The position numbers and the translations under genes are program-made. The notes under the pieces were generated by a model. It was given only the letters and a program-made list of their open reading frames with translations. It was not told where the DNA came from and did no database searches. This document shows positions 9,101 through 18,120 of a stretch of 64,000 bases of DNA, in pieces. The DNA is taken from contig NZ_CP061038.1 in the NCBI RefSeq assembly GCF_014490665.1, positions 1,798,001 through 1,862,000 of the forward strand. The letters run 5' to 3'. The stretch's first letter is position 1; each line of letters opens with the position of its first letter. This DNA comes from Sphingomonas alpina. Lineage in GTDB: Bacteria; Pseudomonadota; Alphaproteobacteria; Sphingomonadales; Sphingomonadaceae.

Positions 9101-9823
9101 ATGGTTGAGAGCATTTTTGGATCGACACCTTCGGCTGCTGCCGGCTCGCTCATTCACAGGAGTGACAAGGAGATCGCGGCGCTCGCCGCCCTTGCGGAGG
9201 TCGAGGCCGGCATGACGGTGGGTCTGGGTACGGGGTCGACCGCTGCGTTCTTCGTGTCGCATTTAGGAGAGCGGGTGCGGGCGGGGTTTTCGATTGCCGC
9301 CGTGGCCACCTCGCTTTCCACCGAGAACGTCGCGCGGAGGGCCGGCATCCCGATCATCGCGTTCGAGGATCTGGCCACGGTCGATCTTACCGTCGACGGA
9401 GCTGACGAGGTCGATGATCGCCTGTTCGCAATCAAAGGGGCAGGCGGAGCGATGCTGCGCGAAAAGATTGTTGCTGCGTCGTCGCGGAGGATGATCGTGA
9501 TCGCGGATGGATCGAAGTTGAGCGCTGCGATCGGCCGGGCGCCGGTGCCGGTCGAGATCCTGCCTTTCGCACGCGAGTTCGTGCTGGCTGAGTTGCGCCG
9601 GCTGGATGCGGAGCCAGTGCTGCGGATCGCGAACGATGCATATTATCACAGTGACCAGGGCAATCTGATCGCCGATTGTGCGTTCGCGTCGCTGCCGGAT
9701 CCGGTCGCGACCGCGGCAGCGCTGTCGGCGATTCCTGGAATTCTCGGCCATGGGTTGTTCCTGACCGAGGTGGATACGATCTATAGTGCCAATGGCGGCG
9801 TGGTGACTCGTCTCGACCGTTGA
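9101..9823 (+). CDS. rpiA: Ribose-5-phosphate isomerase A
   Basis: A 240-residue enzyme that interconverts ribose 5-phosphate and ribulose 5-phosphate. Family signatures are all present: GLGTGST (41-47) for phosphate binding, DGADEVD (99-105) with the catalytic acidic residues, and KGAGGAMLREKI (112-123) with the catalytic Glu and Lys. The start at 9101 (MVESIFGST) follows a GGAG site at 9 bases; an open frame extends upstream but lacks family similarity. It is the first gene of a pentose-phosphate cluster (rpiA, tkt, tal, gnd, HAD), 87 bp ahead of tkt. Confidence 0.93.
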   Translation: MVESIFGSTPSAAAGSLIHRSDKEIAALAALAEVEAGMTVGLGTGSTAAFFVSHLGERVRAGFSIAAVATSLSTENVARRAGIPIIAFEDLATVDLTVDGADEVDDRLFAIKGAGGAMLREKIVAASSRRMIVIADGSKLSAAIGRAPVPVEILPFAREFVLAELRRLDAEPVLRIANDAYYHSDQGNLIADCAFASLPDPVATAAALSAIPGILGHGLFLTEVDTIYSANGGVVTRLDR

Positions 9824-9910
9824 ACCCGCCGGATCGGCGTGGTCCGGCTACAGGCATGCAACCACGCCAGCCGCGTCGCGTTGGGCCGGAAACAAAAGGA
9901 ACGGGCAAGC

Positions 9911-12013
9911 ATGAGCGACAGCGACGTCAGCGAAAGGCCGGGCCATCGCGATGGCCTTCGCGAAGATGGATCACTCGCCCGGCTGACCATCGATACGGTC
10001 CGCACCCTGGCGATGGACGCGGTTCAGAAAGCCAATTCGGGCCATCCCGGCACGCCGATGGCGCTGGCGCCGGTCGGCTATACGCTCTGGTCGCAATTTC
10101 TGCGCACCGATCCGGCGGTGCCCGACTGGCCCAATCGCGACCGCTTCGTGCTGTCGGTCGGGCACGCGTCGATGCTGCTCTATGCGCTGCTCCATCTCGC
10201 CAAGGTTCGCGAAATCGACTCCGACGGCAAACCGACCGGCAAGGCGGCGGTCAGCCTCGATGATATCAAGGATTTCCGGCAGCTCGATTCCAAGACCCCG
10301 GGCCATCCGGAATACCGCATGACCACCGGGGTCGAAACGACCACCGGGCCACTCGGTCAGGGCTGCGGCAATTCGGTCGGCATGGCGATCGCCGAGCGGC
10401 ATCTGGCGGCGCATTTCAACCGAGACGGCTTTCCCGTGTTCGATCACGATATCTATGTGCTGTGCGGCGATGGCGACATGATGGAGGGCGTGTCGGGCGA
10501 GGCCGCCTCGCTCGCCGGGCATCTCAAGCTGTCCAACCTGTGCTGGATCTACGACAGCAACACGATCAGCATCGAGGGGCATACCGATCTGGCCTTTATC
10601 GAGGATACGGGCAAGCGCTTCGAGGCCTATGGCTGGAACGTGATCCATGTCGATGACGCGAATGATTGCGGCGCGGTGGCAAGGGCGCTGGAGACATTCC
10701 GCGCGACCGATGACAGGCCGACCTTCATCGTCGTGCATTCGATCATTGGCTGGGGTTCCCCACGCGCCAATAGCGAGAAGGCACATGGCGAGCCGCTCGG
10801 CGAAGACAATGTCCGCGCGACCAAGAAGGCCTATGGCTGGCCCGAGGATGCGCAATTCCTCGTGCCCGACGGTGTGGCCGATCATTTTCACGATGCCATC
10901 GCCGCGCGCGGTGAGCCATTGCGTCAGGAATGGGAGGCGATGTTCGAGCGCTACCGCGCCGCGCACCCCGATCTTGCCGCGGAACTCGACCGTGCACGCA
11001 AGGATGAATTGCCAGGTGGCTGGGATGCCGACGTCCCGGTTTTTCCGGCAGATGCCAAGGGCATCGCGTCGCGCGAGGCCAATGGCAAGACGCTCAACGC
11101 GATCGCGCCGCATCTGCCGCTGCTGATGGGCGGGGCGGCCGATCTGTCGCCTTCGACCAAGACCAACCTGACCTTCGACGGCGCGGGATCGTTCGAGGCG
11201 AACGATTATGGCGGGCGCAACATGCATTTCGGGGTGCGCGAACATGCCATGGGTGCGATCGCCAATGGCATGGCGCTGTCCTATCTGCGCTCCTACACCG
11301 GCACCTTCCTGGTCTTCGCCGACTATATGCGCGCGCCGATCCGGCTTGCCGCGATCATGGAATTGCCGGTGATCTTCGTCTTTACGCATGATTCGATCGG
11401 CGTGGGCGAGGACGGCCCGACGCACCAGCCGATCGAGCATCTCGCCACGCTGCGCGCGATCCCCGGGCTCGACACGATCCGCCCTGGCGATGCGAACGAG
11501 GCGGCCGAGGCTTGGAAGGTCGCGCTGACTCACACGCATGAACCAAGCGTGCTGATCTTCTCGCGCCAGGCGATCCCGACGCTCGACCGCAGCAAATATG
11601 CGCCGGCTTCGGGGCTGGCCAGGGGCGCCTATATTCTGGCCGATGCCGAAGGCGGCCACCCCGAGATCATTCTGATCGGCACCGGCAGCGAAGTGCCGAT
11701 GGTGGTCGCGGCGCATGAACGGCTGACTGCCTCGGGCATCCGGTCTCGCGTGGTCTCAATGCCGAGTTGGTATCTGTTCGAGAAGCAGGATCGCGCCTAT
11801 CGCGACTCCGTCTTTCCCCGTTCGGTTCCGGCGCGGCTCGCGGTCGAGCAGGGCGGCGAACTGGGTTGGGACCGCTATGTCGGGCTCGACGGGCGCACGA
11901 TCACCATGTCGACCTTCGGCGCCTCCGCGCCGCTGGCGAAACTGCAGGACAAATACGGCTTCACCGTCGAAAATATCGTCGCGGTGGCTGAGCAAATGTT
12001 GGAGAAGAAATAA
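9911..12013 (+). CDS. tkt: Transketolase
   Basis: A 700-residue thiamine-diphosphate enzyme that moves two-carbon ketol units between sugar phosphates. It has the N-terminal motif NSGHPGTPM (42-50), GPLGQG (146-151), the ThDP/metal motif GDGDMMEG (186-193) with Asn217 downstream, and the second-domain motif GVREHAMGAIANGMA with the catalytic glutamate. The length is typical. The start at 9911 is preceded by AAAGGAACG. The stop overlaps the transaldolase start by one base (TAATG), so the two are translationally coupled. Confidence 0.95.
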   Translation: MSDSDVSERPGHRDGLREDGSLARLTIDTVRTLAMDAVQKANSGHPGTPMALAPVGYTLWSQFLRTDPAVPDWPNRDRFVLSVGHASMLLYALLHLAKVREIDSDGKPTGKAAVSLDDIKDFRQLDSKTPGHPEYRMTTGVETTTGPLGQGCGNSVGMAIAERHLAAHFNRDGFPVFDHDIYVLCGDGDMMEGVSGEAASLAGHLKLSNLCWIYDSNTISIEGHTDLAFIEDTGKRFEAYGWNVIHVDDANDCGAVARALETFRATDDRPTFIVVHSIIGWGSPRANSEKAHGEPLGEDNVRATKKAYGWPEDAQFLVPDGVADHFHDAIAARGEPLRQEWEAMFERYRAAHPDLAAELDRARKDELPGGWDADVPVFPADAKGIASREANGKTLNAIAPHLPLLMGGAADLSPSTKTNLTFDGAGSFEANDYGGRNMHFGVREHAMGAIANGMALSYLRSYTGTFLVFADYMRAPIRLAAIMELPVIFVFTHDSIGVGEDGPTHQPIEHLATLRAIPGLDTIRPGDANEAAEAWKVALTHTHEPSVLIFSRQAIPTLDRSKYAPASGLARGAYILADAEGGHPEIILIGTGSEVPMVVAAHERLTASGIRSRVVSMPSWYLFEKQDRAYRDSVFPRSVPARLAVEQGGELGWDRYVGLDGRTITMSTFGASAPLAKLQDKYGFTVENIVAVAEQMLEKK

Positions 12014-13140
12014 TGGGACGGCTGAACGATCTCGCGGCGAAGGGCCAGGCGGTATGGCTGGATTTCGTCGATCGCAAATTCCTCGAGGCCGGCGGGTTGC
12101 AGAAGCTGGTCGATGAGGATGGGCTGACCGGGGTCACCTCCAATCCGTCGATCTTCGAAAAGGCGATGGGGCATGGCGAGGCCTATGACGCGGCGCTCGC
12201 CGAGTATGACAAGGCCAATCCCGGCGCATCGACCATGGCGCGTTACGAACATCTTGCGATCCAGGACATCCAGGCCGCGGCCGACACGCTGCGCCCGGTC
12301 TATGACCGGCTCGATGCCAAGGACGGCTATGTCAGCCTTGAGGTCTCGCCCTATCTCGCCGCCGATACCGACGCGACCATTGCCGAGGCGGCCAAGCTGT
12401 GGGCGGAGGTCGACCGCGCCAACCTGATGATCAAGATCCCCGGCACGCCGCAGGGCGTTCCCGCGATCGCCGCGACGATCGATGCCGGGATCAACGTCAA
12501 CGTCACGCTGCTTTTCTCGATCGATGCCTATAAGGCGGTCGCGCTGGCCTATGTCGCCGGCCTCGAAAAGCGTGCCGAACGGGGTGAACCGATCGACCGC
12601 ATCGCCAGCGTGGCAAGCTTCTTCGTCAGCCGCATCGACACCAGGATCGACGATGCGATCGACGCACGCGTCAAGGACGGCGATGCCGAGAGCGAGGCGC
12701 TGAAGGCAGTGCGCGGCAAGGTCGCCATCGCCAATGCCAAGCTCGCTTACGCCTGGTATGAGGAGTTCATCACCTCGGATCGCTGGCAGGCACTGGCCGC
12801 CAGGGGCGCGATGCCGCAACGGCTGCTTTGGGCGTCGACCGGCACCAAGAACCCGGATTATCCCGATACGCTCTATCTCGACACGCTGATCGGCGCCGAT
12901 ACGGTCAACACCGTACCGCCCAAGACGCTCGATGCGTTCCGCGATCATGGCAGTGTCGCCGAGACGCTGAGCGCCGATGTCGATGGCGCGCGCCACACGC
13001 TGGCCGAGACCGAGCGGCTCGGGCTCGACCTGAGCGGTGTGACCGATGCGCTGGTCGAGGAAGGCGTGCACAGCTTCGCCAAGGCGTTCGACGACCTGCT
13101 TGGTGCCATCGCCGCCAAGCATCCCGAAGCGGTGGCCTGA
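12013..13140 (+). CDS. tal: Transaldolase
   Basis: A 375-residue transaldolase that transfers dihydroxyacetone units between sugar phosphates. The signature GVTSNPSIFEKAM (40-52) and the Schiff-base lysine in MIKIPGT (K141) are present. NVNVTLLFS and the C-terminal TKNPDYPDTLY segment match the longer bacterial and cyanobacterial-type transaldolases of about 370 residues, rather than the 220-residue or TalB forms. It is coupled to tkt by a one-base overlap. The 150-bp gap to gnd holds a palindromic repeat pair, so gnd may have its own expression level. Confidence 0.93.
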   Translation: MGRLNDLAAKGQAVWLDFVDRKFLEAGGLQKLVDEDGLTGVTSNPSIFEKAMGHGEAYDAALAEYDKANPGASTMARYEHLAIQDIQAAADTLRPVYDRLDAKDGYVSLEVSPYLAADTDATIAEAAKLWAEVDRANLMIKIPGTPQGVPAIAATIDAGINVNVTLLFSIDAYKAVALAYVAGLEKRAERGEPIDRIASVASFFVSRIDTRIDDAIDARVKDGDAESEALKAVRGKVAIANAKLAYAWYEEFITSDRWQALAARGAMPQRLLWASTGTKNPDYPDTLYLDTLIGADTVNTVPPKTLDAFRDHGSVAETLSADVDGARHTLAETERLGLDLSGVTDALVEEGVHSFAKAFDDLLGAIAAKHPEAVA

Positions 13141-13150
13141 CCTATCTGCT

Positions 13151-13250
13151 TCCCCGGTGGAGGCCGGGGTCCAGTCGGAAAGGCCGAAGTAACGAGGCGC
13201 GTCGCTCAGTTATCATCGTTTCCCGACTGGACTCCGGCCTTCGCCGGGGA
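13151..13250. repeat. Second inverted pair of palindromic repeats
   Basis: The arms at 13151-13179 (tccccggtggaggccggggt...) and 13221-13250 (...ggccttcgccgggga) are inverted copies of each other and of the pair at 220-330. It fills most of the 150-bp gap between tal and gnd and would form a long hairpin in the polycistronic mRNA. Confidence 0.75.
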
Positions 13251-13291
13251 ACTCAACTCTGTTTGACCGTGTTCGAAAGGCGTACGCAGCA

Positions 13292-14278
13292 ATGAAGATC
13301 GGTATCATCGGCCTTGGCCGGATGGGCGGCAATATCTCGCGTCGGCTGATGCGCGCGGGGCATGAGACGGTGGTCTATGACCGCAATCCCGATGCGATCG
13401 CGGCGCTGGTCGGCGATGGGGCGATCGCGGCTTCGTCGCTCGAAGACATGAAGGGCAAGCTCGACAGTCCGGCGATCTTCTGGGTGATGCTGCCGGCAGG
13501 CGATCCAACCGAGCAGACCATTGCGAGCATCGCCGCTCTCTCCGGCGATGGCGACATCGTCATCGATGGCGGCAACAGCTTCTACAAGGACGATATCCGC
13601 CGCGCGAAGGACCTGGCGGAAAAGAAGATCCGCTATGTCGATGTCGGTACCTCGGGCGGGGTATGGGGCCTGGAACGCGGCTTCTGCATGATGGTCGGCG
13701 GCGACAAGGATGCGGTGAGCCATATCGACCCGATCCTCGCCGCGCTCGCGCCCGGCATCGGCACCATTCCGCGCACCCCCAACCGCATGGCCAATGAGGG
13801 TGAGGATGCACGTGCCGAGCAGGGCTATATCCATGCCGGCCCGGCGGGTGCGGGGCATTTCGTGAAGATGGTCCATAACGGCATCGAATATGGCCTGATG
13901 CAGGCCTATGCCGAAGGCTTCGACATCCTCAAATCCAAGGCGTCGGAACGCTTGCCCGAGGATCAGCGCTTCGACCTCAACCTGACCGATATCGCCGAAG
14001 TCTGGCGGCGCGGCAGCGTGATCTCGTCCTGGCTGCTCGATCTATCGGCCGCCGCGCTGGCCAAGGACATGGCGCTCGAGCAATTCTCCGGCAATGTCGC
14101 GGACTCTGGTGAGGGTCAGTGGACGATCGACGCGGCGATGGAGGAGGCCGTGCCGGTCAATGTCCTGTCCGCAGCTTTGTTCGCACGCTATCGCAGCCGG
14201 GTCGACCACACCTTCGGCGACAAATTGCTCTCGGCGATGCGCTATGGCTTTGGCGGCCATGTCGAGATTCCGCAATGA
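13292..14278 (+). CDS. gnd: 6-phosphogluconate dehydrogenase, decarboxylating (short type)
   Basis: A 328-residue enzyme converting 6-phosphogluconate to ribulose 5-phosphate and CO2. The nucleotide motif GLGRMG is at 7-12. The second strand ends VVYDRNP, with Asp30 where NADP-specific enzymes usually carry Asn-Arg, so NAD is the likelier cofactor. The catalytic segment [16 protein letters not shown] contains the lysine and the substrate-binding HNxxEY. The length matches the short GndA/YqeC group (about 300 residues), not the 470-residue E. coli type. The stop overlaps the next start by four bases (ATGA). Confidence 0.9.
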   Translation: MKIGIIGLGRMGGNISRRLMRAGHETVVYDRNPDAIAALVGDGAIAASSLEDMKGKLDSPAIFWVMLPAGDPTEQTIASIAALSGDGDIVIDGGNSFYKDDIRRAKDLAEKKIRYVDVGTSGGVWGLERGFCMMVGGDKDAVSHIDPILAALAPGIGTIPRTPNRMANEGEDARAEQGYIHAGPAGAGHFVKMVHNGIEYGLMQAYAEGFDILKSKASERLPEDQRFDLNLTDIAEVWRRGSVISSWLLDLSAAALAKDMALEQFSGNVADSGEGQWTIDAAMEEAVPVNVLSAALFARYRSRVDHTFGDKLLSAMRYGFGGHVEIPQ

Positions 14279-15096
14279 GTTCGGCGGGGGGTGAGCTGGT
14301 CCGGCTCGTCGTCTCGGATCTGGACGGCACCTTGGTCGACAAGCAGAAGAAGCTGACCCAGCCCGTGATCGACGCAGTCGCACGGCTGCGTGCGGCGGGG
14401 ATCGGCTTCACCGTCATCAGCGCGCGACCGCGGTCGGGGATGATGCCGATCGCCGATGCACTGGAGATCGACGACCCGATGGGCGCGTTCAATGGCGGCA
14501 CCGTGTTCCGCCGTGACGGCACCATATTGTGCCAGCATCGGATCGATCCGGATGTGGTGCGTACGATGTTCGATCTGGTCGGTGACGCCGCGGTCGATCG
14601 CTGGGTCTTCGCGGACGATATCTGGTACGCGAGCACCGATCAGGGTTCGCACGTCGCCAGCGAACGCATCGCGTCGAACCAGGCGCCGGTCATCACCACT
14701 GACTTTTCCGCGCTGTATGACCGCGCCGACAAGCTCACTTTTGTCAGCGACGATCCCGCGCTGCTGGCCGATCTCCATGATCGCGCGGCGGGACTGTCCG
14801 CACGCGCCACGATCGTCCAGTCGCAGACCTATTATCTCGACGTCACTGCGCTGGCCGCCAACAAGGGCGATGGCATCGCGCTGCTTGCCGGTGCGATGGA
14901 CACGGCGCTCTCCAATGTCGCCGCGATCGGCGACCAGGCCAATGACCTGCCGATGTTCGCGCGCGCCGGCCTGTCGATCGCGATGGGGCAGGGACCGGCC
15001 GAAGTCCGGGCCAAGGCGGATCTGGTCACCAGCGGGAACGACGCCGATGGCGTGGCGCGAGCGATCGGGGAGATGATCCTGGGTGTCGCGGTTTGA
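14275..15096 (+). CDS. HAD-IIB (Cof-type) sugar phosphatase
   Basis: A 273-residue haloacid-dehalogenase-type phosphatase. Motif I is SDLDGT with D15 and D17. Motif [12 protein letters not shown], starts at 219 and supplies the Mg-binding acids, and the C-terminus has [14 protein letters not shown], typical of Cof-type enzymes with a large C2 cap. The start is the ATG in the ATGA overlap with gnd; the frame upstream of it only shadows gnd. Co-translation with gnd suggests it hydrolyses a phosphorylated sugar or sugar acid from the pentose phosphate pathway, possibly a damaged metabolite. This is inference from context. Confidence 0.85.
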   Translation: MSSAGGELVRLVVSDLDGTLVDKQKKLTQPVIDAVARLRAAGIGFTVISARPRSGMMPIADALEIDDPMGAFNGGTVFRRDGTILCQHRIDPDVVRTMFDLVGDAAVDRWVFADDIWYASTDQGSHVASERIASNQAPVITTDFSALYDRADKLTFVSDDPALLADLHDRAAGLSARATIVQSQTYYLDVTALAANKGDGIALLAGAMDTALSNVAAIGDQANDLPMFARAGLSIAMGQGPAEVRAKADLVTSGNDADGVARAIGEMILGVAV

Positions 15097-15097
15097 A

Positions 15098-15118
15098 CCC
15101 CAGCGCGGGTTTTTTTGA
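15098..15118 (+). terminator. Short terminator-like hairpin after the HAD gene
   Basis: The sequence ccccagcgcgggttttttt directly follows the stop. It has a short GC stem (CCC/GGG or slightly longer) and seven T. The stem is weak, but the T tract and position fit an intrinsic terminator for the pentose-phosphate transcript. Confidence 0.45.
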
Positions 15119-15130
15119 GTTGCGCTGATT

Positions 15131-15167
15131 CACCATTTCCGTTCGCTCGAAACGAACGGAAATGGTG
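15131..15167. terminator. Long perfect palindrome between convergent genes
   Basis: The arms 15131-15145 (caccatttccgttcg) and 15153-15167 (cgaacggaaatggtg) are perfectly complementary over 15 bp with a 7-base loop. It lies between the HAD gene and the convergent HxlR gene. No T tract follows, so it may act as a bidirectional terminator, an mRNA 3'-end stabiliser or a protein-binding site. Confidence 0.6.
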
Positions 15168-15180
15168 ATTCTATCCTGCC

Positions 15181-15576
15181 TTAATCCTCGCTCCGCGCAT
15201 CGAATTCCGCCCGGCTGCGCTCGATTGTGTCGATATTGGCCATCGCCCACTTGCCCAGCCCGGTTACCGGCACGCACAGCGAATGCCCGAGATCGGTCAG
15301 TGCGTAATCGACTCGTGGCGGGATCGTCGGGAAGACGGTACGCGTGACCAGGCCATCGCGCTCCAGCCCGCGCAACGTCAGGGTCAGCATCCGTTGCGAG
15401 ATGCCGTCGATGTTGCGCTTCAGATCATTGAAGCGGCGCGGTCCCTGCGACAGGATCATCACCACCAATATGCTCCATTTGTCGCCGACACGCGCCAGGA
15501 TCGGTGCGACCGGACGGCAGTTTTCTTGAGTAACGGGTAGCTTGACCTTGGTCACATTGGTGTGCCCGGGTAACAA
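15181..15576 (-). CDS. HxlR family transcriptional regulator
   Basis: A winged-helix regulator of 131 residues when started at the TTG at 15576, placed 7 bases after a perfect AAGGAGG. Translation from farther upstream is possible but has no such site, and an in-frame GTG at 15555 is another option. HxlR features: a single Cys near the N-terminus (TQENCRPVAPIL), GDKWSILVVMIL, RFNDLKRNIDGISQRMLT and LERDGLVTR. In this family a lone N-terminal cysteine often senses quinones or electrophiles (YodB/HypR type). The gene is divergent from an azoreductase, the usual target of such regulators. Confidence 0.85.
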   Translation of the reverse strand: MLPGHTNVTKVKLPVTQENCRPVAPILARVGDKWSILVVMILSQGPRRFNDLKRNIDGISQRMLTLTLRGLERDGLVTRTVFPTIPPRVDYALTDLGHSLCVPVTGLGKWAMANIDTIERSRAEFDARSED

Positions 15577-15656
15577 AATAGTGCCTCCTTGCGGGCTGTG
15601 TGGACAGTCACATATCCAGCCTCGGTTACTGATTGTTACCACAAGGACTCGCAAAC

Positions 15657-16235
15657 ATGAAACTTCTCCATATCGATTCCTCCATCCTCGGCGACAATTC
15701 GGTCAGCCGTGCCTTGTCGGCTTCGGCCGTCGCCCGGCTGCGCGCGATCGATCCGTCGCTGCAACTCGTGCGGCGCGACCTGGCGACTGACCCGCTGGTG
15801 CATTACGACCTCGCCGCGATGGCGGGTGAAACCCCGGGACCGGCCGCTGAGAGCGCCGCGGTGCTTGAGGAATTCCTTGCCGCCGACGTGGTGGTGATCG
15901 GCGTGGGGATGTATAATTTCTCGATTCCCAGCCAGCTCAAGGCGTGGATCGATCGCTTTCTGGTTGCCGGCAAGACGTTCAGCTATGACGAGAATGGACC
16001 CAAGGGGCTGGCCGGTGACAAGCGCGTGATCATTGCCCTGTCGCGTGGCGGCTTTTATGGCGCCGATGCGGCCGCGGCCGCGGCGGAACATGCCGAAAAT
16101 TATCTCCGTACGGTCTTCGGTTTTATCGGCATCGCGCCTGAATTCGTCATCGCCGAAGGTGTGATGGTGAGCCCTGAGCACAAGGTCAGCGCGATCGATG
16201 CAGCCGAACGTCAGATCACCGCGCTGGCCGCCTGA
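15657..16235 (+). CDS. azoR: FMN-dependent NADH azoreductase/quinone reductase
   Basis: A 192-residue flavodoxin-fold protein starting [18 protein letters not shown], with the phosphate loop [11 protein letters not shown] for [22 protein letters not shown] matches the AzoR P-x-x-L-K-x-W-I-D segment, and [18 protein letters not shown] holds the second FMN contact. The enzyme does two-electron reduction of quinones and azo dyes, so it protects against quinone stress. It is divergent from the HxlR gene, with 80 bp between the starts, and is likely derepressed by electrophiles. ATG at 15657 is preceded by acaaggac. Confidence 0.9.
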   Translation: MKLLHIDSSILGDNSVSRALSASAVARLRAIDPSLQLVRRDLATDPLVHYDLAAMAGETPGPAAESAAVLEEFLAADVVVIGVGMYNFSIPSQLKAWIDRFLVAGKTFSYDENGPKGLAGDKRVIIALSRGGFYGADAAAAAAEHAENYLRTVFGFIGIAPEFVIAEGVMVSPEHKVSAIDAAERQITALAA

Positions 16236-16318
16236 CCTCCGGGAATTGACCCCTGCCGTCGATCTCGCGATTGGCATCGGCGGCGATCCGACATAGGTTC
16301 CTCCAACGCCAGACACAG

Positions 16319-16357
16319 GAAACCGCTTCGCCACCGCAAGGGTGGCGGGGCGGTTTC
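16319..16357 (+). promoter_or_regulatory. Strong hairpin in the leader of the aldehyde dehydrogenase gene
   Basis: GAAACCGC (16319-16326) pairs with GCGGTTTC (16350-16357), and inside it GCCACC (16330-16335) pairs with GGTGGC (16341-16346) around a GCAAG loop. The whole is a 14-bp two-part stem ending 24 bases before the start codon. No T run follows, so it could be a transcript-end stabiliser for azoR or a leader structure of the next gene. I do not match it to a known riboswitch. Confidence 0.6.
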
Positions 16358-16381
16358 ATCGTTCCCGCAAGAGGTTTCTCC

Positions 16382-17818
16382 ATGACGCATGATTATGACC
16401 CGCAGCTCGGCCTGTATATTGGCGGCGAATGGCTGAATGGCGGCGGCCGGGACACTCAGGAAGTACGCAACCCGGCGACCGGCGCGGTGCTCGCGGCGCT
16501 GCCGCTGGCGACCGCCGACGATCTGGATCGAGCGTTGGAGGCCGCGCAGCGCGGCTTTCTCGCATGGCGCGCCACTGCGCCTGAAGCGCGGGCTGCAATA
16601 CTGGCGAGGACCGCCGCGCTGATCCGCGAACGCGTCGACCGGCTTGCCCGGCTGGCGACACTCGAACAGGGCAAGCCCTTTGCGGAGGCGCGCGGCGAAG
16701 CGCTGGCAGCTGCCGCGATGCTCGACTTCCATGCCGGGGAGGCAGTGCGCATCTATGGCCGTGTCCTGCCGCGCCCGCCGGGCATGCGCTCGCTGGTGCT
16801 GCAGCAGCCCGTCGGGCCGGTCGCGGCGTTCTGCGCATGGAACTTCCCGATCCTGAATGTGGTGCGCAAGATCTCGCCGGCGCTTGCCTCCGGCTGTTCG
16901 ATCATCCTGAAGCCGAGCGAGGAAACGCCGGGCAGCGCGGTCGAGACGGTGCGATGTTTCCAGGATGCCGGCTTGCCCGGGGATGTCGTGCAATGCGTGT
17001 TCGGTGTGCCCGACCTGGTCTCGCGGCAGCTCCTGACCTCGCCGATCACACGCAAGCTCAGCTTCACCGGCTCGGTGCCGGTCGGCAAGCATCTGCTCCG
17101 GCTCGCCGCCGACACGGTGATGAAGACGACAATGGAGTTGGGCGGGCACGGCCCGGTGCTGGTGTTCGACGATTGCGACCTGGACAAGACGCTCGACACA
17201 TTGGTCGCGCATAAATTCCGCAATGCGGGCCAAGTATGTGTCTCTCCGACGCGCTTCTATGTGCAGCAGGGCATCTACGATCGCTTCGCCAGCGGCTTTG
17301 CCGAACGCACCAGGCGGCTGAAGGTCGGTGATGGGCTGGAGACAGGGACTCAGATGGGGCCAATGGCCAATCCGCGCCGTCCCGATGCGATCGCGGCGAT
17401 GGTCGAGGATGCGCGCAGCATCGGCGCGCGCGTGCTGGCCGGCGGCGACCGGGCGGAGGGGGCAGGGTTCTTCTACAACCCGACCGTCATCGCCGATGTG
17501 CCATTGAGCGCGCGGGCGATGAATGAGGAGCCGTTCGGCCCGATCGCATTGATCGCACCCTTCGCCACGGTGGAGGAAGGGATTGAACAGGCCAACCGCT
17601 TGCCGTTCGGCCTTGCCGCCTATTGCTTCACGGAGAATGGCCGGCGCCAGAACCTGCTCGGCGATGCAATCGAGGCGGGGATGGTCGCGATCAACAGCGT
17701 GCGGCTGACCTGGCCCGACAGCCCGTTCGGCGGCATGAAGGACAGCGGCTACGGCTCGGAGGACGGCCCGGAGGGCATTGCCGCGCACATGATCACCAAG
17801 GTGGTGCATATCGCCTGA
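16382..17818 (+). CDS. NAD(P)-dependent aldehyde dehydrogenase
   Basis: A 478-residue soluble enzyme oxidising an aldehyde to its acid. The general base glutamate is E252 in MELGGHGP and the nucleophile is C286 in NAGQVCVSP. The cofactor segment with KPSEETPGSAV and the FTGSVPVGK motif are in place. The C-terminal PFGGMKDSGYGSEDG resembles the succinate-semialdehyde/betaine aldehyde dehydrogenase group. The start at 16382 was chosen for the GAGG upstream; the open frame before it crosses the leader hairpin. Neighbours do not reveal the substrate. Confidence 0.88.
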   Translation: MTHDYDPQLGLYIGGEWLNGGGRDTQEVRNPATGAVLAALPLATADDLDRALEAAQRGFLAWRATAPEARAAILARTAALIRERVDRLARLATLEQGKPFAEARGEALAAAAMLDFHAGEAVRIYGRVLPRPPGMRSLVLQQPVGPVAAFCAWNFPILNVVRKISPALASGCSIILKPSEETPGSAVETVRCFQDAGLPGDVVQCVFGVPDLVSRQLLTSPITRKLSFTGSVPVGKHLLRLAADTVMKTTMELGGHGPVLVFDDCDLDKTLDTLVAHKFRNAGQVCVSPTRFYVQQGIYDRFASGFAERTRRLKVGDGLETGTQMGPMANPRRPDAIAAMVEDARSIGARVLAGGDRAEGAGFFYNPTVIADVPLSARAMNEEPFGPIALIAPFATVEEGIEQANRLPFGLAAYCFTENGRRQNLLGDAIEAGMVAINSVRLTWPDSPFGGMKDSGYGSEDGPEGIAAHMITKVVHIA

Positions 17819-17822
17819 TGCG

Positions 17823-17969
17823 TCAGGCCTTTGGCGCGGCGTTCATCCCTGATCCCGGCTTCCGTCCGAACAGGAGCGGCAGGCAGAACAGATAGAGCGC
17901 CGCGCCGGCGACCCAGACAAGGCCAGGAACGGTCGCGCGCGAGGCGAAGTAGGTTTCGCTGATGATCAT
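17823..17969 (-). CDS. Possible small membrane protein
   Basis: A possible 48-residue protein (MIISETYFASRATV...) with one hydrophobic segment (PGLVWVAGAALYLFCLPLLFG, about 15-35) and a basic tail (RKPGSGMNAAPKA). It converges on the aldehyde dehydrogenase stop. No strong ribosome site is seen. It may be a real small membrane protein or a chance open frame; I know no family for it. Confidence 0.3.
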   Translation of the reverse strand: MIISETYFASRATVPGLVWVAGAALYLFCLPLLFGRKPGSGMNAAPKA

Positions 17970-18120
17970 CGGAAAAAGAAATGGGGGAGAGCGCCCTGGG
18001 CAGCTCGATCCCCCACACTGCAATCGCGCCGTTGCCGGTCTCACCGGCTGGCTCCACTCCTCGAACATTATTATTGTTCGGCGTGACGACAGCGACTCCG
18101 GCGTAGCGCAAAGCGAGGGC

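Noticed and set aside
9971..11716. A 581-residue open frame antisense to transketolase
   Set aside because: It mirrors the codon pattern of tkt in GC-rich DNA, is Arg/Ala/His-rich without motifs, and tkt is certain.
16211..17809. A 532-residue minus-strand open frame over the aldehyde dehydrogenase
   Set aside because: Composition is typical of antisense shadow (many His, Arg, Gln) and it runs across the hairpin and intergenic DNA.
18062..18080. CGAACA-N7-TGTTCG inverted repeat as an operator
   Set aside because: It is short, sits just beyond the 3' end of the small RNA candidate rather than in a promoter, and has no second copy in the window.
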